Positions 34,825 through 43,317 of a DNA stretch of 64,000 bases are shown here, piece by piece. The notes beneath the pieces were generated by a model. The model saw only the letters and a list, made by a program, of their open reading frames with translations. It was not told the DNA's origin and did no database searches. This DNA comes from CAZPRY01 sp964589175 (GTDB taxonomy: Bacteria > Fidelibacterota > UBA2242). A program made the translations under genes and the position numbers. The stretch covers positions 62,001-126,000 of the forward strand of contig CAZPRY010000004.1 of assembly GCA_964589175.1 (NCBI GenBank), in the 5' to 3' direction. Within the stretch, counting starts at the first letter, position 1, and the number at the start of each line of letters is the position of its first letter.

Positions 34825-37020
34825 ATGGAAACGATTTATCTCGATTACAACGCCAGTACCCCACTGCTGCCCGAAATCGTGCAGGCCATGAAGCCCTTTC
34901 TCGAGGATGGTTTTGGCAATCCATCCAGCTCGCATGTCTACGGACAAAGGAATAAACGCGCCCTGGAACAGGCGCGCCGGCAGCTCGCCGATCTCATCAA
35001 CGCTCAACCGGAAGAGATTATTTTCACCAGCGGCGGCAGCGAATCGAACAACATGGCGATTAAAGGCATCGCCGAACTTCGCCGGAGCGGGCATATCATC
35101 ACCAGCAGCTTCGAACACCCGGCCGTCCTGGAAGTCTGCCGCTATCTTGAGAAACACAATTTTGACGTCAGCTATATCCCGGTGGATGAATTCGGCCTGA
35201 TCGACCCCGCCAACATCGAAAAGGCCCTCCGCACGGATACGATCCTGATCAGCATCATGCTGGCGAATAACGAAGTCGGCACGCTGGAACCGATCGCGGA
35301 AATCGCTGCGATCGCCAGGCAGCATCACATCCCTTTGCATACCGATGCCGCCCAGGCAGTCGGGAAACTTCACGTCGATGTCAGGGCGCTGGGCGTCGAC
35401 ATGCTCTCCATTGCCGGACATAAAATGCACGCTCCGAAAGGCATCGGTGCGCTCTACCTGAGGAACGGTCTGACGCTGCCGCCGCTAATCCACGGCGCCG
35501 GTCACGAGCAGGGATTGCGGGCAGGCACCGAGAATGTACTCGAAATCGTTGGGCTGGGTGCCGCCGCCGAATCTTTCAGACGGGAGGAACCCCGCATCAC
35601 CGGCCAAATTCGGAAACTTCGCGACCTCTTCGAGCAGGAATTGCGGCAGGCATTGGGCGATATCCGCCTCAACGGGCACCCGGATCACCGCCTGGTCAAT
35701 ACCTCCAATCTCTATTTTCCAGGGATCGATGCCAACACACTTCTGGCCGCGATTCCCGCAATTGCGGCCTCGGCCGGCGCCGCCTGCCATGCCGACAGCG
35801 TCGCTCCCTCATATGTTCTCAAAGCCATGGGCTTCGATAACGAACGCGCTCTGAGCAGCATCCGCTTCTCCATCGGACGAAGCACGACTGAAGACGAAAT
35901 CCGTCAGGCGGTTAAAATCATCTCCTCGGCCGCCTCGCGATTGTCGGTGAAAAGTTCAAAGCCGGTCTTCATCGAAACGGATGATGTCCGTCTGACCCAG
36001 TTTACGCATGGGTTGGGTTGTGCCTGCAAGATTCGCCCCCAGAATCTCGAGAAAATTCTGCATAAATTAGCCACGTATGCGGATGCCAACATCCAAGTCT
36101 CTTTCGAGAATTCGGATGACGCGGCTGTGTATCGTCTGAACGATGAAACATCGCTGGTTTCCACCGTCGATTTTTTTACGCCGATTGTCGACGACCCCTA
36201 CGATTTCGGACGCATCGCCGCAGCCAATGCCTTGAGTGATATCTATGCCATGGGGGCCAGGCCGCTCTTCGCGCTCAACATCGTCGCTTTCCCCGAAAAA
36301 AGACTGCCGATGGAGGTATTGGAAAGGATCCTGCTGGGAGCCCATTCCATCGCTGCCGAGGCTGGAATTCCGATTCTCGGCGGGCACAGCGTGGAAGACA
36401 ACGAACCGAAATTCGGATGGGCTGTTACCGGAACAATTCATCCCGAAAAAATTTTAAAGAACAATGGCGCCCGGATCGGCGATGTGCTGATTCTGACCAA
36501 GCCGATCGGACTGGGCATTCTGACAACCGCGCTGAAACGAAAATTGCTGAGCGATCAAACCAGGGAGAGGATCATCCGCCTGATGGTGATGCTAAATCAG
36601 AAAGCAGCTTCAATTGCATCAGAGTATCCCGTTCATGCCTGCACGGATATTACCGGTTTCGGGCTACTCGGGCACCTGTCGGAAATGATGAGCCCGGGCG
36701 ATAACGCTGCGATTGTTCAGGCCGATCAGGTACCTCTCATCGAAGAGACGATTGAGATGGCGCGGCTGGATGCCATCCCCGGCGGAACTCAGGCCAACTT
36801 CGATTTCATCACCGGGAAAACGGAGTGGAGTAGCACGATTTCCAGATTAACCAAACTCATTCTTTGCGACGCCCAGACATCCGGCGGACTTCTGATAGCT
36901 GTACCCGAAGCGCAGAGTCAATCCTTGCTGGATGATTTACATCGCAATGGCGTCCCGGAAGCCGCCCTGATCGGCAGAGTAGTAAAAGGCAAAAACTCCA
37001 AAATTATCGTTGTTCGTTAA
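34825..37020 (+). CDS. Cysteine desulfurase (NifS-like) fused to selenophosphate synthase (SelD)
   Basis: One uninterrupted 731-residue frame joins two enzymes. Residues 1-375 form a PLP cysteine desulfurase/selenocysteine lyase: YLDYNASTPLLP, HTDAAQAVGK, Schiff-base Lys200 in IAGHKMHAPKG, and catalytic Cys321 in SAGAACHAD. From about residue 380, SelD begins with RLTQFTHGLGCACKI; Cys399 and Lys402 correspond to the catalytic pair Cys17/Lys20 of E. coli SelD. DDAAVYRL, VSTVDFFTPIVDDPYDFGRIAAANALSDIYAMGA and TDITGFGLLGHL complete it. The fusion should pass selenide from selenocysteine or cysteine straight to ATP-dependent selenophosphate formation. The catalytic position is Cys, not Sec. Confidence 0.93.
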   Translation: METIYLDYNASTPLLPEIVQAMKPFLEDGFGNPSSSHVYGQRNKRALEQARRQLADLINAQPEEIIFTSGGSESNNMAIKGIAELRRSGHIITSSFEHPAVLEVCRYLEKHNFDVSYIPVDEFGLIDPANIEKALRTDTILISIMLANNEVGTLEPIAEIAAIARQHHIPLHTDAAQAVGKLHVDVRALGVDMLSIAGHKMHAPKGIGALYLRNGLTLPPLIHGAGHEQGLRAGTENVLEIVGLGAAAESFRREEPRITGQIRKLRDLFEQELRQALGDIRLNGHPDHRLVNTSNLYFPGIDANTLLAAIPAIAASAGAACHADSVAPSYVLKAMGFDNERALSSIRFSIGRSTTEDEIRQAVKIISSAASRLSVKSSKPVFIETDDVRLTQFTHGLGCACKIRPQNLEKILHKLATYADANIQVSFENSDDAAVYRLNDETSLVSTVDFFTPIVDDPYDFGRIAAANALSDIYAMGARPLFALNIVAFPEKRLPMEVLERILLGAHSIAAEAGIPILGGHSVEDNEPKFGWAVTGTIHPEKILKNNGARIGDVLILTKPIGLGILTTALKRKLLSDQTRERIIRLMVMLNQKAASIASEYPVHACTDITGFGLLGHLSEMMSPGDNAAIVQADQVPLIEETIEMARLDAIPGGTQANFDFITGKTEWSSTISRLTKLILCDAQTSGGLLIAVPEAQSQSLLDDLHRNGVPEAALIGRVVKGKNSKIIVVR

Positions 37021-37052
37021 AATTCCATTTGTAACTTACGAACCAAATATTT

Positions 37053-37973
37053 ATGACAAAATACCGTAAAGAATACCGTAAAATTGCCAAAAGACTAACT
37101 CTGGCCGATATTCAGGGAGGAGTCAACGATGATCAACTCTCCCTCGACAATCTCGTTTCGGACGGCCGGGTCAATTCCTCATCCAACTTCCTGATGGGCG
37201 TTTTTAGCGAGAAGGGAATTCTGCGGGTGCTGGAGGCCTTCGGTTTTCTTAAACTACTGGCTAAAATAGGCTTGAAAAATATCTGTATGCAATTGGATTC
37301 ATCCGATCCGCATTGCCACCGTCTTTATCTTTTTCACGACAAACCATTGACTGAAAAAAAGATATGCGAATTGGTCCTGAAACAGGGGCCGATCCACTTT
37401 CAGGAAGGAATATTGTCGAATTTTCCCGAACGTGATCCCGTACTCCTGCAGATCGAGTGGTTGCTTCTGCAGAATCCGGCGATCGAGTTCTCAGCGCGCC
37501 GGCCGCGGCTGCCCGGACAGTCCTATCCTGGTCTGGGCCTGGGTGACCGTCTGATGGAACTGCTGATCATCATGACGCGGCGCCTGGCCCTGGAAGGCAT
37601 GGTGGCCAAACCCAATTACTATCACACCGCTTATATTTTCGCACGGGATTTTGTTTTTGTTAATCCGGTGCATCAGGCCATCCTCAGACGTATCAACCAA
37701 GATCTACTCTCGAAGTATTCTTTTTACACAGCCGCCTGGGCATCCTATTATGACTGTATTATCAACACCGTTGATAATCAGATTTTCACATGGGAACCCG
37801 GTTACCTGATTTTACCGCTGACCAAAGACTATATCCGTTATTTTCGTTCCAAAGAGTATCTGAAAGAGGTTGAAGTCCATATTCCCGAATTTCGTTTCCG
37901 CATCGATAAAGCCAAATTCACCGAGCACATGCGGGCCAACGCGCTTGAAATTTACGACACGATTCAATCCTAG
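37053..37973 (+). CDS. Hypothetical protein with RRPRLPGQSYPGLGLG motif
   Basis: A 306-residue soluble protein with no domain that I can name. The most striking part is residues about 148-165, RRPRLPGQSYPGLGLGD, a Gly/Pro-rich turn flanked by predicted helices, which looks like a conserved loop. Other possible landmarks are KPNYYHTAYIFARDFVFVNPVHQAILRRI and YYDCIINTVDNQIFTWEPGYLILPL. No signal peptide or membrane segment. It lies 32 bp after the SelD fusion and 21 bp before thiamine diphosphokinase, in the same direction, so it may be part of that operon. Function unknown. Confidence 0.7.
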   Translation: MTKYRKEYRKIAKRLTLADIQGGVNDDQLSLDNLVSDGRVNSSSNFLMGVFSEKGILRVLEAFGFLKLLAKIGLKNICMQLDSSDPHCHRLYLFHDKPLTEKKICELVLKQGPIHFQEGILSNFPERDPVLLQIEWLLLQNPAIEFSARRPRLPGQSYPGLGLGDRLMELLIIMTRRLALEGMVAKPNYYHTAYIFARDFVFVNPVHQAILRRINQDLLSKYSFYTAAWASYYDCIINTVDNQIFTWEPGYLILPLTKDYIRYFRSKEYLKEVEVHIPEFRFRIDKAKFTEHMRANALEIYDTIQS

Positions 37974-37994
37974 AATTAACCGGACGCACCTGCT

Positions 37995-38657
37995 TTGTTC
38001 AATACCGCCCCATTTTCTGCCAAGAGAGAGATTTGCCTCGTAATTGGCAGCAGCAATTGTCCTCCACCCGAACGCTATCATGATTATCTAGAAAATATCA
38101 GCTACATCGCCTGCGCCGACGGCGGTAGTCGCCATGCCCGTGAGCTCGGCCTATCACCCGATCTAATCATCGGCGATATGGATTCGATTAGCGGCGAGGA
38201 TCTGGAGTATTTTCGCGCCTGCGGTACGGAGATTAAAAGGATTTTCTCGCAGGAAGAGAATGACCTGGAAAAAACCCTGCGCCACCTGATCGGGCGCAAA
38301 CATCATCGTTTTCTTTTAATTGGCTCAATGGGCAGGCGTGAGGATCATTCCCTGGCTACGCTGCAGATCATGAAAAAATACTCCCGAAAGGCCGAGATTT
38401 TAACAATCACGGCGACTTCCGAAATTTTTATTCTGCGTAATGGTAGCTACCGGATTCGAAGTTCCCCCGGCGAAACCATCTCCCTTTTCGGCTTTCCAAC
38501 AGCCTGGGACGTTCGGACGGAGGGCCTGGCCTTTCCGCTGCAAGGAGAGACACTCGCAACGGGCTCACGCGGTATCAGTAATATCGTCCGGTTCGACGAA
38601 ATCGAGATTGCATTCCAGAAAGGAACGATTCTGGTTATCCGGGTTAAAGTGCAGTAA
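37995..38657 (+). CDS. Thiamine diphosphokinase
   Basis: A 220-residue enzyme of the bacterial TPK family that makes thiamine diphosphate from thiamine and ATP in the cytosol. Typical segments are ACADGGSRHARELGLSPDLIIGDMDSIS (residues about 36-65), FSQEENDLEKTLRHLIGRKHH and LIGSMGRREDHSLATLQIM. The C-terminal beta-rich domain is shorter and divergent, but contains IRSSPGETISLFGFP and GISN. The start is likely TTG 37995. The stop overlaps the symporter start (TAATG), so a thiamine-related substrate for that symporter is possible but unproven. Confidence 0.88.
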   Translation: MFNTAPFSAKREICLVIGSSNCPPPERYHDYLENISYIACADGGSRHARELGLSPDLIIGDMDSISGEDLEYFRACGTEIKRIFSQEENDLEKTLRHLIGRKHHRFLLIGSMGRREDHSLATLQIMKKYSRKAEILTITATSEIFILRNGSYRIRSSPGETISLFGFPTAWDVRTEGLAFPLQGETLATGSRGISNIVRFDEIEIAFQKGTILVIRVKVQ

Positions 38658-40075
38658 TGGACAGAATTGCTCTCTCTGTGCCGGATGTCGGGATTATCCT
38701 GGCTTATCTGATCCTGCTGCTGGTCATTGGCTTTAGCGGCAGCCGGGATAAAATCTCCTCAACCGAAAATTATCTGCTCGCAGGACGACGCCTCTCCCTG
38801 CCGGCCTTTACTGCCACTCTGGTCGCCACCTGGTACGGCGGAATTTTGGGAATCGGCGAATTCACCTACGGTTTCGGTATCCTAAGCTGGATGACACAGG
38901 GTTTGCCGTATTACATTTTCGCCATCGTCTTCGCCCTGCTGCTGGCACCCAGAATTCAGAAATCGCGGCAATTTACCATTCCCGACCTTCTATACAATCG
39001 TCATGGAAAATCCAGCGGTCTCTTCGGGAGCATTCTTATTTTCATCCTGGTGACGCCCGCCCCGCACTTTCTGATGACATCGCTTCTATTCAGTGCTTTT
39101 TTCGGTATTCCCTTCTGGGTGGCTTTCCTGGTCACGACGGTCTTCTCAACGATCTATGTTCTCCGGGGTGGATTTCGTGCGGTCGTCCGAACCGATATTT
39201 TTCAATTTCTGCTCATGTTCGCCGGCTTTTTCATCGTCGTGGTTTCGGCATTTTCACAATTCGGCGGGATCCGGTTCCTGCGAGCCCATCTTCCGCCCGC
39301 CCACTTCGATCCGACTGGCGGCATGGGATATCAGTACCTGGTCGTCTGGTTTTTTATCGCCTTCTGGACCTTTGTCGATCCCGGTTTTTATCAACGTTGT
39401 TTCGCGGCCCGCACCCCGCAAACAGCCCGGTACGGAATTTTATTGTCGGTTCTGTTCTGGATCGTTTTTGATTTTCTCACGACCGCGACCGGTCTGTATG
39501 CGAGAGCACTGTTGAGTGGTATCGAACCGCTCATGTCCTTCCCCAGGATTGGCGAATTTCTGCTACCGCCTGTTTTCCGGGGATTATTTTTCGTGGGTTT
39601 GCTGGCCACAATCATGTCCACGCTAGATTCCAACAGCTTTCTTTCGGCCACAACCTTCGGGCGCGATTTCATCTGGCGTCTGACCGGTACGCAGCGTATC
39701 AAATCCGCCACGCAGATCGGACTTATTGTAACAATCGGGCTGTCAGCAGTCCTGGTTTTTTTTATACCGTCGGTTGTGAAGATGTGGTTTGTGCTGGGAA
39801 CAGTGATTATTCCCTCCCTGCTGATTCCCCTGATAGCCGGTTTCTTTCCGGCGATGAGCCTCAGCCGGCCGGGTGCATTTTTAACGATGCTGATTACTGC
39901 CCTGATGACGCTGACCTGGTACGCGATCGGCATCCTCCGCGGTTCTTTCGATGAGCCCCTGTTTCCGCTGTCTGTTCAGCCTTTTTTCATCGGATTATGC
40001 TGCTCAATCGGGTTATATGCCGTCGACCGGGGTCTTCAGTTGCACCGGCACCGGCATCCGCAAAAATCTTCATAG
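38657..40075 (+). CDS. Sodium:solute symporter family protein
   Basis: A 472-residue integral membrane protein with about 13 helices. Family landmarks are ENYLLAGRRLSLPAFTATLVATWYGGILGIGEFTYGFGI at the N-terminus, VLRGGFRAVVRTDIFQFLLMF, and GLLATIMSTLDSNSFLSATTFGRDFIW. It would import an organic solute with sodium. The closest families take up pantothenate, proline or sialic acid, but the substrate is not readable. It is coupled to thiamine diphosphokinase by a TAATG overlap, and is the last gene before the tRNA. Confidence 0.9.
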   Translation: MDRIALSVPDVGIILAYLILLLVIGFSGSRDKISSTENYLLAGRRLSLPAFTATLVATWYGGILGIGEFTYGFGILSWMTQGLPYYIFAIVFALLLAPRIQKSRQFTIPDLLYNRHGKSSGLFGSILIFILVTPAPHFLMTSLLFSAFFGIPFWVAFLVTTVFSTIYVLRGGFRAVVRTDIFQFLLMFAGFFIVVVSAFSQFGGIRFLRAHLPPAHFDPTGGMGYQYLVVWFFIAFWTFVDPGFYQRCFAARTPQTARYGILLSVLFWIVFDFLTTATGLYARALLSGIEPLMSFPRIGEFLLPPVFRGLFFVGLLATIMSTLDSNSFLSATTFGRDFIWRLTGTQRIKSATQIGLIVTIGLSAVLVFFIPSVVKMWFVLGTVIIPSLLIPLIAGFFPAMSLSRPGAFLTMLITALMTLTWYAIGILRGSFDEPLFPLSVQPFFIGLCCSIGLYAVDRGLQLHRHRHPQKSS

Positions 40076-40192
40076 CGGATCGTTCTTCCGTCTATCTTGA
40101 CTATTATTTTTTATTCTCGCATTCAAGAATATTGATTTAGTCATCGATTTTAGCTAAATTTTCGTGCTTTTTCAATTTAGGTATACATTACT

Positions 40193-40266
40193 GGGCGATT
40201 AGCTCAGTTGGTCAGAGCGTCCCGTTCACATCGGGAAGGCCATCCGTTCAAATCGGATATCGCCCA
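40193..40266 (+). tRNA. tRNA-Val (anticodon CAC)
   Basis: A complete cloverleaf: acceptor GGGCGAT pairs with ATCGCCC; D-arm GCTC/GAGC; anticodon stem TCCCG/CGGGA with loop TTCACAT, giving anticodon CAC (valine, GUG codons); T-arm ATCCG/CGGAT with loop TTCAAAT. The discriminator base is A, and CCA is not encoded. A TATACA hexamer ends 5 bp before the gene, a possible -10 box, without a clear -35. A terminator hairpin follows at 40327. Confidence 0.96.
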
Positions 40267-40326
40267 CTTCACCAGGAGAGAAATTGAAAGCATCCAAAAG
40301 AATAGAAACATATCAAAAATATTTAG

Positions 40327-40361
40327 AAATTGCACCTCAGCCGGTGCAATTTTCATTTTTG
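40327..40361 (+). terminator. Rho-independent terminator after tRNA-Val
   Basis: A perfect 10-bp stem AAATTGCACC/GGTGCAATTT with a six-base loop (TCAGCC) is followed by a T-rich tract (TTTCATTTTT). It lies between the tRNA and the zinc-ribbon gene, so it would end the tRNA transcript 60 bases after the mature 3' end. Confidence 0.8.
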
Positions 40362-40384
40362 GGCTCAAACCAGATGGAGGTATG

Positions 40385-41185
40385 ATGTTAAAAGAACTCA
40401 AGTACATTATCGATCTGCAAAAAATCGATAATCAACTTCTGGAAATCGATGATCTGAAAGGAGATCTCCCGCAACTTGTCGAGGGCCTTAAACAGGAGAT
40501 TAAAGAGTTAGAGGACGGCCTGAAAAAAGAGAAAAACCGCGAAGCAAAGATAATCCTCGAAGCCAAGGAACTGGAAGGATCTATCGAGGATGACAAAACG
40601 TATCTTCATAGATATCAGGATCAACTTTATCTCGTCACTTCCAATAAGGAATACGACGCTTTAACTTCCGAGATCGATACAAAAAAGCAAAATATCGATA
40701 AGGCGGAATATTCGATTCTCGAACTCAATGAAGAGAAGGAACGCCTGGCCGAGAGCATTAAGATGAAAGAACTGACCTACGAGAAGAAGGTCAAGGAGAT
40801 CGCCGAAAAAACAAAGCAGCTGAATCATACCAATCAGAAGACCAGTGATATCCAGGGAAAATTAAACATTGAGCGCCAAATTTTAGTATCAAAAATCTCA
40901 TCGCGCTTCATCCGGGAATACACCCGGATTGCTCAGGCAAAAGACGGAATCGCCATCGTTCCGATCCAGCAGATATTTGAAGAAAAAGTGGATAAAAAGG
41001 GGAATATTGAATATATTCCTGCTCAAGTCTCCTGTGGCGGCTGTCATAAGATTGTGCCGCCGCAAAAGATCGTTGAAATTCGAGCAGGCAACCAGATTAA
41101 TCGTTGCGAATTCTGCGGCAGAATGCTGTATTGGGACACCGATGCCAGCGAAATCCGATCCGGAGGCGAAGAGGAAATTTTCTGA
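40385..41185 (+). CDS. C4-type zinc-ribbon coiled-coil protein (COG1579/DUF164 type)
   Basis: The product is 266 residues from ATG 40385 (ATG 40382 also possible); a GGAGG site lies just upstream. Residues about 1-190 are a long charged coiled coil (LKELKYIIDLQKIDNQLLEIDDL and following heptads). The C-terminus is a zinc ribbon with two Cys pairs, CGGCHKIVPPQ and CEFCGRMLYW. Members are widespread, and probably act with nucleic acids, but no agreed function is known to me. The stop codon TGA (41183-41185) overlaps the first two bases of the RNase P RNA, an unusual packing. Confidence 0.9.
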   Translation: MLKELKYIIDLQKIDNQLLEIDDLKGDLPQLVEGLKQEIKELEDGLKKEKNREAKIILEAKELEGSIEDDKTYLHRYQDQLYLVTSNKEYDALTSEIDTKKQNIDKAEYSILELNEEKERLAESIKMKELTYEKKVKEIAEKTKQLNHTNQKTSDIQGKLNIERQILVSKISSRFIREYTRIAQAKDGIAIVPIQQIFEEKVDKKGNIEYIPAQVSCGGCHKIVPPQKIVEIRAGNQINRCEFCGRMLYWDTDASEIRSGGEEEIF

Positions 41186-41571
41186 AGTTGGTCAGGCAGT
41201 CGCTCTATGCCGGATCCGTCCGGTGTGGGGAGGAAAGTCCGAACTCCGCAGGACAGGGAGCTCCGTAATCCGGAGTCAAGATGATTGAAGGAAAGTGCCA
41301 CAGAAAAGATACCGTCCCGATGAAAGTCGGGATAAGGGTGAAAAGGTGCGTCCTGCAATCAAGCGGGATTAAAGTAAGAGCGCACCGTTCCGATCGCGAG
41401 ACCGGAAGCTGGGCAAACCCCTCCCGGAGCAAGATCAAGCAGGGATATGAGACCGTCCATCTCGTCAATGTCCCGGGTAGATCGCTTAACTTCAGTCGCA
41501 AGGCTGTAAGTAGATAAATGGCTGCCGTCCCGAGCGATCGGGATACAGAATTCGGCTTATCGACCAACTTC
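41184..41571 (+). ncRNA. rnpB: RNase P RNA, bacterial class A
   Basis: The ends GAAGTTGGTC and GACCAACTTC pair perfectly as helix P1. Conserved core elements occur in order: GAGGAAAGTCCGAACTCC (41226 region), ACAGGGAGCTCCGTAA, AAGGGTGAAAAGGTG, GCTGGGCAAACCCC and, at the 3' end, ACAGAATTCGGCTTAT. The 388-base length fits a class A ribozyme that matures tRNA 5' ends. It is wedged between the zinc-ribbon gene (2-bp overlap with its stop) and recJ (16 bp away) with no terminator, so it is probably cut from a longer transcript or has a promoter inside the upstream gene. Confidence 0.96.
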
Positions 41572-41587
41572 AGAAAATTTTATTTCG

Positions 41588-43300
41588 ATGAAATATAAAT
41601 GGAATATACGCGAGTCAGATACCCAAAAAACAGCAACATTAGCGCAATTGCGCAATATCCCCCAGGTTATTGCGGCTGTGCTTCTAAACCGGGGTCTTGA
41701 ATCTCCTGATGTAATCGATAAATTTTTCAATCCCCGAATTGAAGACCTGTACGACCCGTTCCTCATGACGGACATGGACAAGGCTGTCGATCGATTAACG
41801 CTGGCATTCAAGAACGATGAGAAAATTGCCATCTTCGGCGATTACGATGTGGATGGGACCACTGCCACGACTTTGCTCTATCTCTTTCTGCATAATCTGA
41901 AGCTGGATACGCTCTTCTACATACCCGACCGCGAGAAAGAGGGCTATGGTCTCTCCAGGAAAGGAATTAATACTGCGATAAAGGCCGGATGCAGCCTGGT
42001 TATTACCTGCGATTCGGGCATCAGCGGGATTGAAGAGATCGACTATGCCAATGCCCATGATGTCGACGTGATCGTAACCGATCATCATGAACCGGGAGAG
42101 ACGTTACCCAGGGCCATGGCGATCCTGGATCCGAAACGCAGCGACGATTCCTATCCGTTCAAAGAGCTTTGCGGTGCGGGAGTAGCCTTCAAACTTCTGC
42201 AGGGTTTTTCCATACGCAACCATCTGCCGATGGAAGATCTGTATAAGCACCTCGACCTGGTTGCAGTCGGCACAGCCGCCGACATTGTTCCCATTCTGGA
42301 CGAGAACCGGATTATCGTTTCCAAGGGGCTCGAATACTTAAACGATTCCCAAAAAATGGGACTGCAATCGCTACTCGAAGTTTCCGGTTTCTTCAACAAA
42401 CGGATCGGCGTCGTGAATATTGTCTTCGGCATTGCTCCCCGGCTGAATGCCGCCGGCCGCCTCGGCGATGCTATTAATGCCATCAATCTCCTGAAATCGG
42501 AAGACCGCGAAGAGGCCAATCATCTGGCCCAGCTGCTGGACCAACTGAACCGGCACCGGCAAAGCATCGAGAGAGCGACCATTGATAGCGCTATTTTACA
42601 ATTGAATGCAACCCACGATCTCGACAAGGATAAGATCATTATTCTGGATGATACCTCCTGGCACCAAGGTGTAATCGGCATCGTAGCCTCCAAACTGAAG
42701 GAAATCTATAACCGGCCGGTAATCCTGATCTCCTTTAATGATAAGGTCGGCAAGGGCTCGGCGCGCAGCATACCCGGCTTTGACCTCTATGCCGCCCTTT
42801 CGGAATGTGCCGACCTGCTGGATTCATACGGCGGGCACAAAATGGCGGCCGGTCTGACCATTTCGGAGAACAATATCCAGGAGTTCCGTTTTCGTCTAAA
42901 AAAAATCGCCGCCGGCTACATTGACGATTCCATGTTGAATCCCGAGTTAACCATCGATGGAGAAATTCTTTTTCAACACGTCAATCAGGCCACGATCGAT
43001 TTTTTACGCAATCTGGCGCCTTTCGGACCGGGGAATATGCGGCCGATTTTTTATAGCCGGAATCTTACGATTTCAGGAATTCCTAGAATTATCGGTGAAA
43101 ATCATGTAAAATTCAAAGCCTGTCAGGATAGAATCGTCATTAGCGCCATTGGCTGGAAACAGGCTGACCTCTACGAAATGCTGATCAGTAACCGGCCATT
43201 GGATATTGCCTTTGTGATCGAAGAAAATGAATGGAGAGGACTTAAAGAAATTCAATTGAACGTAAAAGATATTCATTTTTCAAATGGCAACAGGAATTAA
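41588..43300 (+). CDS. recJ: Single-stranded-DNA-specific exonuclease RecJ
   Basis: A 570-residue DHH-family nuclease that degrades single-stranded DNA 5' to 3' in recombination and mismatch repair. Metal-binding motifs are FGDYDVDGTTATTLLY near residue 83, ITCDSGISG, and VIVTDHHEPGE (DHH) near 160; the DHHA1 domain has GKGSARSIPGFDLYAALSECADLLDSYGGHKMAAGLTI; the C-terminal OB-type region has APFGPGNMRPIF. Length is normal. It starts 16 bp after rnpB, so its message may include the RNase P RNA. Confidence 0.95.
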   Translation: MKYKWNIRESDTQKTATLAQLRNIPQVIAAVLLNRGLESPDVIDKFFNPRIEDLYDPFLMTDMDKAVDRLTLAFKNDEKIAIFGDYDVDGTTATTLLYLFLHNLKLDTLFYIPDREKEGYGLSRKGINTAIKAGCSLVITCDSGISGIEEIDYANAHDVDVIVTDHHEPGETLPRAMAILDPKRSDDSYPFKELCGAGVAFKLLQGFSIRNHLPMEDLYKHLDLVAVGTAADIVPILDENRIIVSKGLEYLNDSQKMGLQSLLEVSGFFNKRIGVVNIVFGIAPRLNAAGRLGDAINAINLLKSEDREEANHLAQLLDQLNRHRQSIERATIDSAILQLNATHDLDKDKIIILDDTSWHQGVIGIVASKLKEIYNRPVILISFNDKVGKGSARSIPGFDLYAALSECADLLDSYGGHKMAAGLTISENNIQEFRFRLKKIAAGYIDDSMLNPELTIDGEILFQHVNQATIDFLRNLAPFGPGNMRPIFYSRNLTISGIPRIIGENHVKFKACQDRIVISAIGWKQADLYEMLISNRPLDIAFVIEENEWRGLKEIQLNVKDIHFSNGNRN

Positions 43301-43317
43301 ACGGAGGTTTTCTCACA

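Noticed and set aside
36016..36030. Possible selenocysteine at the SelD active site
   Set aside because: The codons are TGT and TGC (Cys), with no in-frame TGA, so no Sec is needed here.
40208..40384. N-terminal extension of the zinc-ribbon gene starting inside the tRNA
   Set aside because: The extension reads through the tRNA and its terminator; the ATG at 40385 with a GGAGG site is the real start.
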